The notes beneath the pieces are model-generated. The model searched no databases and was not told where the DNA came from. It was given only the letters and a program-made list of their open reading frames with translations. Made by a program: the position numbers and the translations under genes. Below are positions 41,940 to 50,932 of a stretch of 64,000 nucleotides of DNA, in pieces. Numbering within the stretch: the stretch's first letter is position 1; each line of letters opens with the position of its first letter. The DNA is from Methylobacterium sp. NEAU K (GTDB taxonomy: Bacteria > Pseudomonadota > Alphaproteobacteria > Rhizobiales > Beijerinckiaceae), in NCBI RefSeq assembly GCF_030700285.1, contig NZ_JAUYZJ010000001.1:186001-250000 (forward strand), written 5' to 3'.

Positions 41940-42112
41940 CCGGAGACTGTAGGGCGCGATACGGGGTGCGGGCTACGTCGCCCGTCGCCGCGGTGCAGCG
42001 GCGGGTGCCTTAAAAAGGGCCTAAAAGAACGGGATTCCGGCTCTGCGCACGGGCCGTCCTACGGCCGGCTCCGCAGCAGCGGATCCGGCGCAGACCCAGG
42101 AACAGTGAGCGG

Positions 42113-43426
42113 ATGAGCTTCGACGACGTCAAGGATGACACGCGCGAAGGCGAACTCGTGACGTTCGTCGCACCGACGATGTCGGAGCTGCGCCGCGGCG
42201 CCGAGACGATCCGTCCGGTGCCGGAGAAGCGCGGCGCCCGGGCGCTGGTGGCCGCGGCGCGCGAGCGCCTCGACTGGAACCGCCTGCCCGGTCTGCGCCC
42301 GCGCCGGGAAGACACGTCGAGCTACGGCGCCCGGGTCATCCGCCGCGTCGGCCTGTTCGTGCTTCTGCCGACCTTGGTGATCGGGCTGTATCTGTTCGGC
42401 TTCGCCTCCAACCAGTACGTCGCCGAGGCCCAGTTCGCGGTCCGCGGCAATGTCGAGCCGATGGAGAACATTGCGCTCGGCCAGTACACGAACCTGATCC
42501 AAAAGCATAACAGCCAGGACAGTTTTATCGTCCGCGACTACATCGAGAGCCAGACGCTCGTCGAGGCTCTAGAGAAGAGCATCGGCATCTCGAAGATGTT
42601 TTCCCGGCGCGAGGCCGACTTCTGGGCGCGGTTCGATCCCACCGATCCGATCGAGGATCTGACCAAATACTGGCGCAAGCACGTCGACGCGCATATCGAC
42701 TCGATCTCGGGCGTGATCCGCCTTTCGGTGCGCGCCTTCACACCCGAGGACGCCCTCACGATCACCCGTGAGGTGGTGGCCCGCGCCGAAGCGCTGATCA
42801 ACGACATCTCGAAGCGGGCTCAGGCCGACATGGTCGCCCAGGCTCAGGCCGATGCCGCGACCGCCCAGGAACGTCTGCGCAAAGCCCACCTCGCGCTCCA
42901 GAGCTTCCGCAACCAGTGGGGCGTGATCGACCCGATCAAGACGGCCGAGGGGACGCTCACCACCCTGACGCTCCTGCGCAAGGAGAAGCTCAAGCTCGAG
43001 ACCGATCTGCAGGTCCTGCGCGGCTCGAACCTGGACGAGCGCTCGCGCTCGATCCAGACTCTGGCCGCCAACGTCGCGGCCGTCGACCAGCAGATGAAGA
43101 CGCTCCAGGACGAGCTGACCAATGCCGGTGCCGTCGCCGGCGGCGGCTCGAACCTGACCGAGGCGCTGCTCCAGTACGAAGGCCTGCTCGTCGAGCGGAC
43201 CATCGCCGAGAAGCTCGAGGAATCGGCGAACATGCTGTTCGACCGCGCCCGCGTCTCGGCCAGCAAGCAGCACATCTTCCTGGCGACTTTCGTGCCGCCG
43301 GTCCTGCCGACCGACAGCCTCTACCCCGAGCGGGGCCACAGCCTGATCGTGGCGTTCTTCTGCTTCCTGGTGATCTGGAGCTCGTCCTCGCTCCTGATCG
43401 CGGGCATCCGCGACCAGCGGATGTAG
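42113..43426 (+). CDS. Capsule polysaccharide export inner-membrane protein (KpsE/CtrB/BexC family)
   Basis: 437 residues. One membrane helix at about 75-100 (RVGLFVLLPTLVIGLYLFGFASNQYVAEAQFAVRG), a long periplasmic coiled coil (about 220-350, AQADAATAQERLRKAHLALQSF and onward), and a C-terminal helix after PERGHSLIVAFFCFLVIWSSSSLLIAG. This is the PCP-type exporter subunit that pairs with KpsM/KpsT-like ABC genes. Those partner genes are absent here. It stands alone between the ferredoxin gene and flagellar genes. Confidence 0.9.
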   Translation: MSFDDVKDDTREGELVTFVAPTMSELRRGAETIRPVPEKRGARALVAAARERLDWNRLPGLRPRREDTSSYGARVIRRVGLFVLLPTLVIGLYLFGFASNQYVAEAQFAVRGNVEPMENIALGQYTNLIQKHNSQDSFIVRDYIESQTLVEALEKSIGISKMFSRREADFWARFDPTDPIEDLTKYWRKHVDAHIDSISGVIRLSVRAFTPEDALTITREVVARAEALINDISKRAQADMVAQAQADAATAQERLRKAHLALQSFRNQWGVIDPIKTAEGTLTTLTLLRKEKLKLETDLQVLRGSNLDERSRSIQTLAANVAAVDQQMKTLQDELTNAGAVAGGGSNLTEALLQYEGLLVERTIAEKLEESANMLFDRARVSASKQHIFLATFVPPVLPTDSLYPERGHSLIVAFFCFLVIWSSSSLLIAGIRDQRM

Positions 43427-43542
43427 CGGCGCGGCCTGGCACTCCGGGGCCGCGCGGGGTCTGGATCCTGCGCCGCACGGTCTGTAGAGGGAGACGGCCC
43501 GGCGACCGGGCCCCCCGATCGATGAGCGAAGCCTAACACTCC

Positions 43543-43824
43543 ATGTCGGATTTCTCCGATCTCGTCGCGAAGGCGATCCAGCCCTCGATGACCCGGGCGG
43601 AGCGCGAGGCGGTTTATACCGTGGTGCGGCAGGCCGTGCTCCGATTGCAGGAGCGCGAAGCTCTGCCGCCGGACGACCCGCGCGTTGCCCTCCAGCGCCA
43701 CCTCGTCGAGGAGACTATCCGCGACGTCGAGGGCGACGTGGCCCGCTACGAGTCCCTGCGCAAGCTGGATGCGGCCTTCGCGGCCCAGACCGAGGCGCAC
43801 AAGGCGGCCCGGGACGGGCGCTGA
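43543..43824 (+). CDS. Conserved hypothetical protein, 93 aa
   Basis: MSDFSDLVAKAIQPSMTRAEREAVYTVVRQAVLRLQERE, followed by RHLVEETIRDVEGDVARYESLRKLDAAFAAQ. It is mostly helical and charged, and resembles small hypothetical proteins of Methylobacterium. No domain is assigned. ATG 43543 lacks a strong ribosome site. It is 116 bp downstream of the export gene. Confidence 0.65.
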   Translation: MSDFSDLVAKAIQPSMTRAEREAVYTVVRQAVLRLQEREALPPDDPRVALQRHLVEETIRDVEGDVARYESLRKLDAAFAAQTEAHKAARDGR

Positions 43825-44247
43825 CGGCAGCCAGCTCGATTGGGTGGCTGCTCCGCGTTCAGGACGCAGCGGTGGCCTGATATCGAACACTCCGTGTTGG
43901 CCGCTGCTCCCATCCAGGTCGCGGCGATCTGCGCCTATCTCCCGGGCCGCAGCGCCTGCACCCGGCGCCGGGGCGAGCTCGGGCTGCTTCAGGCGCGCGA
44001 TCCGGTGTCGGGTCGGATCGCTCGGCCGATCGTCCTGCGCCGTCATCGCGAGCGCAGCGGAGCGAACCCGGGACATGCCAAGTTCGGGGATCGCGTGCGT
44101 CCCTGGGGTGCGTCGCTGCTCTCGCAAGGACGGTGAAACCCGCTGCGAGGCCTTCGACCGGGAGCCACACGATCGCCGGCCGTTGCGCATTGGTCGGTTG
44201 TATCGTGGGAGCTGCGCCAGGCTCCGCCCGAGTGCGCCGGCCCAGGC
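43825..44247. other. Intergenic region containing a MITE-like repeat
   Basis: About 420 bp between the hypothetical gene (plus) and flbD (minus), which converge here. It holds a 92-bp inverted-repeat element at 44041-44132; no gene was seen in the rest. Confidence 0.5.
44041..44132. repeat. 92-bp MITE/REP-like palindromic element
   Basis: The ends CGTCATCGCGAGCGCAGCGG and the reverse complement of the right end, CGTCCTTGCGAGAGCAGCGA, are imperfect inverted repeats of about 32 bp. They enclose a short unique core. The CGTCATNGCGAGCG start is the hallmark of a dispersed intergenic repeat in many alphaproteobacterial genomes. Confidence 0.65.
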
Positions 44248-45609
44248 TCACCCGCAGGCTACGCTTGCCCGGACGGTGCCGGGTTCGGCCACCTCTAGGC
44301 CCGCCGAGACGTACTCGTTGAGCTTGTTGCGCAGGGTCCGGATCGAGATGCCGAGAATCTTGGCCGCGTGGGTGCGGTTGCCGAGGCAATGGTCGAGGGT
44401 GTCGAGGATCAGGTCGCACTCGACCTGCGCCACGGTCCGTCCCACGAGCCCGCGGGTGGCGGCTTCCGCGGCCTGCACGGCGCGAGCCGCCGGACCCTCG
44501 ACGGCGATCGCCTCGCCGTCCGGCGAGAGGATCGCGTCGGTGCCGATCTCGGAACCGGAGGCCAGCAGCACCGCCCGGTGCAGGGTGTTCTCGAGTTCGC
44601 GCACGTTGCCGCGCCAGGGGTTCTTCAGCACCAGCGCGCACGCGTCCGCGCTGAGCGGGCGTGCCGTCACACCGTTCACCTCGGCGTATTTCCGGGCGAA
44701 ATGAGCGGCGAGTTCCAGGATGTCTGCCGGCCGCTCGCGCAGGGGCGGCAACCGCAGGGAGACGACGTTGAGCCGGTAGAACAGGTCCTCGCGGAACGTG
44801 CCCTTGCGAACCTCCTCGACGAGGTTACGGTTCGAGGTCGCGAGCACGCGGATGTCGACCCGCACCGGGGCAGTACCGCCGACCCGGTCGATCACCCTTT
44901 CCTGGAGCGCCCGCAGCAGCTTCGACTGCAGGCGCACGTCCATCTCGGAGATCTCGTCGAGCAGCAGGGTGCCGCCGTTTGCCTCCTCGAAGCGGCCGAT
45001 GCGGCGGGCGACGGCGCCCGTGAAGGCCCCCTTCTCGTGGCCGAACAGCTCGGATTCGAGCAGCGCCTCGGGGATCGCCGCGCAATTAACCGAGACGAAC
45101 GGCTTCGAGGACCGGTTGGACTTCAGGTGGACGTGGCGGGCCAGCACCTCCTTGCCGGTGCCGCTCTCGCCGGTGATCAGCACCGAGGCTTCCGAGCGGG
45201 CGACCTGTTCGGCGAGTTTCACCACCCGTTCCATCGACGGGTCGCGCCAGACGAAGGCGGCGCGGTCGGAGGCGACCGCCTCCAGCACCGCGGCGATCAG
45301 CTCGGGATCTGGCGGAAGAGGGATGTACTCCTTGGCGCCGGCCCGGATCGCCGCGACCGCGGCCTGCGCATCGGCCGAGACCCCGCACGCGACCACGGGG
45401 GTGCGGATGCGCTCTGCCTCCAGGGCGTCGACGAGGTCGCGCACCGCCAGCGAGACGTCGATCATGATCAGGTCGGCGCCGCGCGCGCGCAGGACGTTGA
45501 GGCCCTGCGGAATGGCGTCCGCCTGCGTCACCGAGGCGCCGCGCTGCATCGCGATCTTGGAGGCTGTGATCAGCTCGCCGTTGAGCCGCCCGATCATCAG
45601 GAGCCGCAT
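44248..45609 (-). CDS. flbD: Sigma-54-dependent flagellar regulator FlbD
   Basis: 453 residues. An N-terminal receiver-like domain (1-120) has Asp51 in LIMIDVSL but lacks the paired N-terminal acidic residues. An AAA+ domain follows, with Walker A GESGTGKE, GAFTGA loop (GHEKGAFTGAV), Walker B LLLDEISEM and R-finger region FREDLFYRLNVV. A Fis-type helix-turn-helix (RTHAAKILGISIRTLRNKL) ends it. It activates sigma-54 promoters of late flagellar genes and represses early ones in Caulobacter. ATG 45609 (MRLLMIGR) was chosen. It is followed by fliN upstream on the same strand. Confidence 0.93.
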   Translation of the reverse strand: MRLLMIGRLNGELITASKIAMQRGASVTQADAIPQGLNVLRARGADLIMIDVSLAVRDLVDALEAERIRTPVVACGVSADAQAAVAAIRAGAKEYIPLPPDPELIAAVLEAVASDRAAFVWRDPSMERVVKLAEQVARSEASVLITGESGTGKEVLARHVHLKSNRSSKPFVSVNCAAIPEALLESELFGHEKGAFTGAVARRIGRFEEANGGTLLLDEISEMDVRLQSKLLRALQERVIDRVGGTAPVRVDIRVLATSNRNLVEEVRKGTFREDLFYRLNVVSLRLPPLRERPADILELAAHFARKYAEVNGVTARPLSADACALVLKNPWRGNVRELENTLHRAVLLASGSEIGTDAILSPDGEAIAVEGPAARAVQAAEAATRGLVGRTVAQVECDLILDTLDHCLGNRTHAAKILGISIRTLRNKLNEYVSAGLEVAEPGTVRASVACG

Positions 45610-45727
45610 GGTTCGTCCCTCTCGTCGTCGGGGGCGCGGGATGCGCGCCGCCTCATGGTCAGGCGGGCGGCCGTCTCCGGCGCCGCAGGTCACACAGAAT
45701 CACCCGCCCGGGATCAGGCGGCCGGGA

Positions 45728-46060
45728 TCACTCACCCTTGACGATCTCGGTCATCGTCACCCCGAGCCGATCCTCGACGAGGACGACCTCGCCGCGGGCG
45801 ACGAGCCGGTTGTTGACGAACACGTCGATTGCCTCGCCGACCTTCCGGTCGAGTTCCAGCACGGCTCCCGGGGCGAGCCGGAGCAGATCGCCGATCGGCA
45901 TCCGGGCGGAGCCGAGCACCGCCGAGACCATCACGGGCACGTCGAAGAGCTGTTCCAGGTCGGCGGCGGTCTTCGGGGTTGTGGGGGCGTCGCGGATCGA
46001 GCCCGCCGCGTAGTCGGGGTCGGTCTCGCCGAGCTGGGGCAGGCTGAAATCGTCTGACAT
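45728..46060 (-). CDS. fliN: Flagellar motor switch protein FliN
   Basis: 110 residues. The C-terminal SpoA domain is FDVPVMVSAVLGSARMPIGDLLRLAPGAVLELDRKVGEAIDVFVNNRLVARGEVVLVEDRLGVTMTEIV, the FliN core. FliN forms the C-ring with FliM and FliG. It is 10 bp downstream of fliH and precedes flbD in the same minus-strand run. Confidence 0.95.
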   Translation of the reverse strand: MSDDFSLPQLGETDPDYAAGSIRDAPTTPKTAADLEQLFDVPVMVSAVLGSARMPIGDLLRLAPGAVLELDRKVGEAIDVFVNNRLVARGEVVLVEDRLGVTMTEIVKGE

Positions 46061-46070
46061 CAGGGCTCCT

Positions 46071-46682
46071 TCACGGAATGGTGGGCAGGCCGAGTGCGTC
46101 CGTCACGGCCGCCTCGATGCGGGCGCGCTCCCGCACGATGCCGCCATCGGCCCACTCGATGCGGGCGTCGCCCGCCTGCATGTCGGGGTCGCCCAGCACG
46201 ACGAGGCGCCCCTCGTAGCCGCGCTCGCGCGCCAGCCGCTTCACCAGCGCTTCCGCGTCGTCCACGAGGCTGTCGTGGACGCGCACGACCAGATGGGGCA
46301 CGCCGCGCAGGTGCTGGAGCGCGGCGCGTGCCGCCTCGCCGATGCCCGCGAGCGGTGCGGCGTCCAGCGCGTCGCCCGCGACCTTCCGGGCGATCAGCAC
46401 GGCCACCTCCACCGCCTGCGCTTCACGCGCGGCGTCGCGCGCGTCGGTCTGGGCGATGAGGCCCGCGGCGGCCAGCGCCAGGCGGCTGATGGCGTCGGCG
46501 AGGCGGCCCTGGATCTGCGCCTCGGCCTGGGCCCGACCCTCCTGCACGCCGCGGGCATGCGCTTCGGCCTCCGCACGGGCGGCCGCCTCGGCGGCGCGCT
46601 GGGCGGCCGGGCTCGGGCGCGGGCTGCGGAAGTCGGTCTCGAACAGGAACGGCTTGGCGACCTGGGGAGAGGAGACGTTCAA
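46071..46682 (-). CDS. fliH: Flagellar assembly protein FliH
   Basis: 203 residues. KPFLFETDFRSPRPSPAAQRAAEAAARAEAEAHARGVQEGRAQAEAQIQGRL is the Ala/Glu-rich helix of FliH. The C-terminal part (GDPDMQAGDARIEWADGGIVRE) resembles the conserved GD.. segment that binds FliI. The likely start is a TTG at 46682 that overlaps the fliG stop (ATTGA), so translation is probably coupled to fliG. No ATG exists near this point. Confidence 0.85.
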   Translation of the reverse strand: MNVSSPQVAKPFLFETDFRSPRPSPAAQRAAEAAARAEAEAHARGVQEGRAQAEAQIQGRLADAISRLALAAAGLIAQTDARDAAREAQAVEVAVLIARKVAGDALDAAPLAGIGEAARAALQHLRGVPHLVVRVHDSLVDDAEALVKRLARERGYEGRLVVLGDPDMQAGDARIEWADGGIVRERARIEAAVTDALGLPTIP

Positions 46683-47725
46683 TAGACCAGCTCCTCCTCG
46701 GCGCTGTTCTTGGCGATCATGATCTCGCCCTTCTCGGCGAGATCCTTGGCGATCTCGGTCATCTTCGCCTGCGCCTCGTCCACCTCCTTGAGGCGGACGG
46801 GGCCGAGCGAGGTCATCTCGTCCGTGAGGTTCTTGGCCGCGCGGGTCGACATCTGCTTCATGAAGAAGGCCCGGGTCGGCTCGTTGGCGCCCTTGAGCGC
46901 CCGGCACAGCGTGTCGCTGTCGACCTTCCGCATCAGGGTCTGGACGCTGCCCGGATCGAGCTTCAGCAGGTCCTCGAAGGTGAACATCAGCTCGCGGATG
47001 CGCTTTGCCGAGCCGCGATTGGCCTGGTCGAGGGCGGCGAGGAAGCGGCCTTCGGTCTGGCGGTCGAAGGCGTTGAACACGTCCGCCATCATCTCGTGGG
47101 CGTCGCGGCGCTGGGTCTGGGCGATGGTCGAGACGAACTCGACGCGCAGCGTCTCCTCGATGTGGCGCAGAGCCTCCTTCTGCACCGTCTCCATGCGCAG
47201 CATGCGGTTGAGGACGTCGATGGCGAAGTCCTCGGGGAGGATGGTGAGCACCTTGGCGGCGTAGTCGGCCCGCACCCGCGAGAGCACCACCGCCACCGTC
47301 TGCGGGTACTCGTTGCGCAGGAACGAGGCGAGGATCTCCGGGTCGACCTGTGCGATCGACGCCCAGACGCGCTTACCCGACGCGCCCTTGATCTCAGCCA
47401 TGATCAGCGAGACTTGGTCGGACGGGAAGATCTTCAGGAGCAGCGCCTCGGTGCGCTCGAAGTTCGACGAGATGCCGCCGCTGTTGCCGAGTTTCGTCAC
47501 GAACTCTATGATCAGCTTCTCGACGGTCGAGACCTCCAGCGTGCCGAGCTGGACCATCGCGTGGCTGACCTTCTTGACCTCGTCCTCCTCCAGCATCTGC
47601 CAGATCGGCGCGCCCTCGGCCTCGCCAAGCATCAGGAGCAGCGCCGCCGCGCGCTGCGGCCCGGGCATGGCCGCGAAGGAATCGCCGCCCGCCGTCGCCA
47701 GGGAGTTTGCCACACCTGCCGTCAT
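46679..47725 (-). CDS. fliG: Flagellar motor switch protein FliG
   Basis: 348 residues in the three-domain FliG layout: FAAMPGPQRAAALLLMLGEAEG, then ILASFLRNEYPQTVAVVLSRV (EHPQ-like motif reads EYPQ) and AHEMMADVFNAFDRQTEGRFLAALD. The C-terminal torque helix carries the charged residues of MRKVDSDTLCRALKGANE. It couples the rotor to the stator. The start is 25 bp past the end of fliF. Confidence 0.96.
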   Translation of the reverse strand: MTAGVANSLATAGGDSFAAMPGPQRAAALLLMLGEAEGAPIWQMLEEDEVKKVSHAMVQLGTLEVSTVEKLIIEFVTKLGNSGGISSNFERTEALLLKIFPSDQVSLIMAEIKGASGKRVWASIAQVDPEILASFLRNEYPQTVAVVLSRVRADYAAKVLTILPEDFAIDVLNRMLRMETVQKEALRHIEETLRVEFVSTIAQTQRRDAHEMMADVFNAFDRQTEGRFLAALDQANRGSAKRIRELMFTFEDLLKLDPGSVQTLMRKVDSDTLCRALKGANEPTRAFFMKQMSTRAAKNLTDEMTSLGPVRLKEVDEAQAKMTEIAKDLAEKGEIMIAKNSAEEELVY

Positions 47726-47750
47726 CGTCCCTGCCCCGATCCCCTACGCA

Positions 47751-49373
47751 TCACTCTTCCTGGATCCAGGTGCGGAGCACCTCGACGGTTTCGGCCGGGC
47801 TGGCGCGGACCATGTCGACCACCCGCTGCACCGTCTCGGCCTGGACCTGCCCGTTGATCTTGGCGAACTCCATCAGCCGCGCGGTCGGGTTGTCGCGCTC
47901 GATCATCGTGACCGTGGCGCCCGGACCGGCGGCCGCGGACAAGTCCCCGGCGGCGGGCGCCCCCAGGGCCGTGGCGCCCGGAACCGGAGCGAGAACCTGC
48001 CGGACCAGCGGGCGCACCACCGTGAGCAGGACGATCAGCGTCAGGAGCGCCAGCACGGCGAGCTCGGCCATGCGCAGCACGTCCTCCTTGGTCGGCGCGA
48101 GCAGCGCCTGGATCAGGGTGGGCTCGCTGAACTGGGGCACGGCCGGCGCTTCCGCGAAGCGCAGATTCACCACCTCGATCTGATCGCCACGGGCCTTGTC
48201 GAAGCCGACCGCGCTGCGCACGAGGGCGGTGATCCGCTCGATCTCGGCGGGCGGGCGGGGGCTGTAGGTCTGCTTGCCGTCGGGTGCGGTCGCGTAGGTC
48301 CCGTCGACCACCACGGCGACCGACAAGCGCTTGATCCTGCCGCCCTCGGCGATCTCGGTCTTGGTCACCCGGGAGATCTCGTAGTTCGTGGTCTCCTCGT
48401 TCTTGTTGGTCGCGTCCTTCGGGGCCGGGGTCTTGTCGGCGCCGTTCGCGCCGGGCAGCTCGTTGCCGACGGTGACCTGCCCGTCTGCATTGGCGGTGAC
48501 GGCTGATTCGGTGCGGGTCTGAGTGGACCGCACCACGCGGCTCTCCGGATCGAAGGTCTCGGAGCGGCTCTCGATCCGGTTGAGGTCGAACTCGGCATTG
48601 ACCTGGACCCGCGCCCGTCCCGGCCCGACAATGCCCGCCACGACGTCCTCGATCTGGCCGCGCAGGCGTCGTTCCAGCCCGACCTGACGGTCCTCGAAGC
48701 CGCTGGCGGCATCGGCATCGGCGCCCCGTGCGCCGTCGGCGAGCAGCCGGCCGCGCTCGTCGACGATCGAGATCCGCTCGGGCTTCAGGCCCTCCACCGC
48801 GGAGGCCGCCAGGTGCCGGATCGCCCGCACCTGCCCGGCATCGAGGTCGCCCCGCAGCTTCAGGACGATCGCTGCGCTCGGGCTCTCCCGGTCGCGCTCG
48901 AACAGGCGGCGCTCGGGCAGGACGAGATGGACCCGCGCCGCCTGGACCCGGCCGATCGCCTGGACCGAGCGGGCGAGTTCCCCCTCGAGGGCACGCAGAT
49001 GGTTCACGTTCTGCACGAAGTTGGTGGAGGAGAACGCGTCGCCCTTGTCGAAGATCTCGTAGCCGACGCCGCCCTGCACCGGCAGACCCTTGCCGGCCAG
49101 ATCCATGCGCAGCCGCGGAAGGTCGGCGCGGGGCGCCATGATGGTCTGGCCGGTCTCGCCCTTGGTCTCGTAGCGAATGCCGCGGCTGTCGAGCTCGCGG
49201 ATCACGGCGGCGGAATCCTGCATCGAGAGGTCCGAGAACAGCACGCCCATGTCGGGGCGTGAGACTCGCAGGATGATGAACGCGAAGAAACCGATCAGCG
49301 TCAGCGTCACCGCCGCCATGGCGGCGATTCGGGCCGGTCCGAGCTTCGTGACGAGATCGAGGACCGGCTTCAC
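47751..49373 (-). CDS. fliF: Flagellar MS-ring protein FliF
   Basis: 540 residues. An N-terminal helix (ARIAAMAAVTLTLIGFFAFIILRVS) and a C-terminal helix (RMAELAVLALLTLIVLLTVV) flank the periplasmic ring domains (SDLSMQDSAAVIRELDSRGI, GVGYEIFDKGDAFSSTNFVQNVNHLRALEGELARSVQAI). The C-terminal tail for FliG binding is DMVRASPAETVEVLRTWIQ. Start GTG 49373 (MKPVLDLVTK) was chosen; another GTG at 49439 would add 22 residues. Confidence 0.95.
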   Translation of the reverse strand: MKPVLDLVTKLGPARIAAMAAVTLTLIGFFAFIILRVSRPDMGVLFSDLSMQDSAAVIRELDSRGIRYETKGETGQTIMAPRADLPRLRMDLAGKGLPVQGGVGYEIFDKGDAFSSTNFVQNVNHLRALEGELARSVQAIGRVQAARVHLVLPERRLFERDRESPSAAIVLKLRGDLDAGQVRAIRHLAASAVEGLKPERISIVDERGRLLADGARGADADAASGFEDRQVGLERRLRGQIEDVVAGIVGPGRARVQVNAEFDLNRIESRSETFDPESRVVRSTQTRTESAVTANADGQVTVGNELPGANGADKTPAPKDATNKNEETTNYEISRVTKTEIAEGGRIKRLSVAVVVDGTYATAPDGKQTYSPRPPAEIERITALVRSAVGFDKARGDQIEVVNLRFAEAPAVPQFSEPTLIQALLAPTKEDVLRMAELAVLALLTLIVLLTVVRPLVRQVLAPVPGATALGAPAAGDLSAAAGPGATVTMIERDNPTARLMEFAKINGQVQAETVQRVVDMVRASPAETVEVLRTWIQEE

Positions 49374-49504
49374 GGGTTGGTTCGCCGCACTCTGAACGCA
49401 GGGCGGACCCCGGCGGCCCGCCCGGCAGAAATTGCCCACCCCGTGGTTAGCGGGGCGTTAATGCCGGGGCACGCAGGGACACGAAGTCGGGGCTCCGAAC
49501 GGAA

Positions 49505-49538
49505 CGAAGCCGCGCCCGGGGATCCGGACGCGGCTTCG
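49505..49538. terminator. Hairpin between sciP and fliF
   Basis: Arms CGAAGCCGCG (49505-49514) and CGCGGCTTCG (49529-49538) with a 14-nt loop; no T tract. It lies 70 bp downstream of the sciP stop on the minus strand. Confidence 0.35.
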
Positions 49539-49608
49539 AAGGGTCTCGGGGTTTGGCCGGCATCGGGGGAAGGTCCCGTCTCCGATCCGTTGCCCGGTTC
49601 CAGGCGGA

Positions 49609-49884
49609 TCAGTGCCGGTAGTGCTGGATCCGGGTTGTGCGCAGGCCGGCCAGGCCATGCTGGTCGATCGAGAACTGCCAGCTCAGGAATTCCTCGGTGG
49701 TCAGGGTGTAGCGCTTGCACGCCTCCTCGAGGCTGAGGAGACCACCGCGCACGGCCGCCACGACCTCGGCCTTGCGCCGGATCACCCATCGGCGGGTGCT
49801 CGGGGGCGGGAGGTCCGCGATGGTCAGGGGGCTGCCGTCGGGCCCGATCACGTACTTCACTCTCGGGCGGCTGGGTTCGGTCAT
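49609..49884 (-). CDS. sciP: SciP (DUF1153), CtrA inhibitor
   Basis: 91 residues. MTEPSRPRVKYVIGPDGSPLTIADLPPPSTRRWVIRRKAEVVAAVRGGLLSLEEACKRYTLTTEEFLSWQ is the whole DUF1153 domain. The arrangement of helix-turn-helix-like helices and the RWVIRRKAEVV string are conserved in SciP. In Caulobacter SciP binds CtrA and blocks transcription of CtrA targets, which include flagellar genes. Its position between flgD and fliF is unusual and suggestive. Confidence 0.9.
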   Translation of the reverse strand: MTEPSRPRVKYVIGPDGSPLTIADLPPPSTRRWVIRRKAEVVAAVRGGLLSLEEACKRYTLTTEEFLSWQFSIDQHGLAGLRTTRIQHYRH

Positions 49885-49975
49885 GATACGCTCTACACTC
49901 GACTGACCTGTCGAGCATTGAAGGTACTTGTGCCCGCTTAAGAGATGTTGAAGCGAGTCGCTCGGATGTGATTCG

Positions 49976-50668
49976 TTAGGTGCCACTTGTGGACAACCCT
50001 ATGCTCTGCACGCTGCCGAGGGGCACCTTCTGCGAGCCGATCATCAGGATCGGCGTCGTGCCGCTGAGATCGACCTCGTCCACCGTGCCGCTCAGGCTGG
50101 TGTCGACGGCCACGCTGGCGCCCGTGGCGTCGTAGGCCGAGACCTTGATGGAGTAGGTTCCGTCCGGCGAGGTCAGCCCCGCTGAGGTCTTGCCGTTCCA
50201 GGTGTAGGTCTGGCTGCCTGCGGACAGCGACGTGCTCTGCGTCGCCACGACGTTGTTCTTCGAATCCAGGATCGTGATCACCGCCTTGGAGGCGGCTCGG
50301 GCCGGCTCCAGGGTCCAGGCGGCCGAGCCCTTGGAGAGCTGGGATGAACTGCCGTCCGCCGTGATGGTCTTGCCGATGTAGCTCGTGGCCGAGGCCGAAC
50401 TCGCCGATTGCGACGCGGACAGGATGCTGTCGAGGCGGTCGTTGGTTTTGAGCTGCTGCTCGACGCCGGCGAACTGGACCAACTGCTGCGTGAACTGGTT
50501 GGTGTCCATCGGGTCGAGGGGATTCTGGTTCTTGAGCTGCGTGGTGAGCAGCGTCAGGAACTGCGTGAAGTTGCTCGCGATCTCGGTGGCGTTGCCGCTC
50601 GCGCTGCCGCTGGACGCTGTGGAAGATGTGGACGACGTTGTCGTGGCGCTGGATATGCCGGATGTCAT
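49976..50668 (-). CDS. flgD: Flagellar hook assembly protein FlgD
   Basis: 230 residues. ASNFTQFLTLLTTQLKNQNPLDPMDTNQFTQQLVQFAGVEQQLKTNDRLD is the conserved FlgD start region. The rest is a tudor/Fn3-like beta fold (AYDATGASVAVDTSLSGTVDEV) with GSQKVPLGSVQSIG at the end. FlgD caps the growing hook. It lies downstream of fliK on the minus strand, 264 bp away. Confidence 0.93.
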   Translation of the reverse strand: MTSGISSATTTSSTSSTASSGSASGNATEIASNFTQFLTLLTTQLKNQNPLDPMDTNQFTQQLVQFAGVEQQLKTNDRLDSILSASQSASSASATSYIGKTITADGSSSQLSKGSAAWTLEPARAASKAVITILDSKNNVVATQSTSLSAGSQTYTWNGKTSAGLTSPDGTYSIKVSAYDATGASVAVDTSLSGTVDEVDLSGTTPILMIGSQKVPLGSVQSIGLSTSGT

Positions 50669-50932
50669 GCCGCTGTCTCCCGTGCCGCGCCGGGGCCGAG
50701 CGCCCGGACGCGGGATGTTTCGGTGTCGTCTTGCGATGCGGGCTCGTCGCGCATCGCGTTAAAACCGTGCCGCGACGCGGGTGTCCGCGCCGGATCGAAA
50801 CCCCTTCGGCGGCTGCCGTTTTCACGGGCCACACCCCGCGCGCACCGAAATGCGAACCGCCGATGTTCCGCGGGGCCGGGCCGAGAGTCGGGTTGATCCC
50901 GGATCAGGTGCAGCGGCGTGCCCGACATCACT

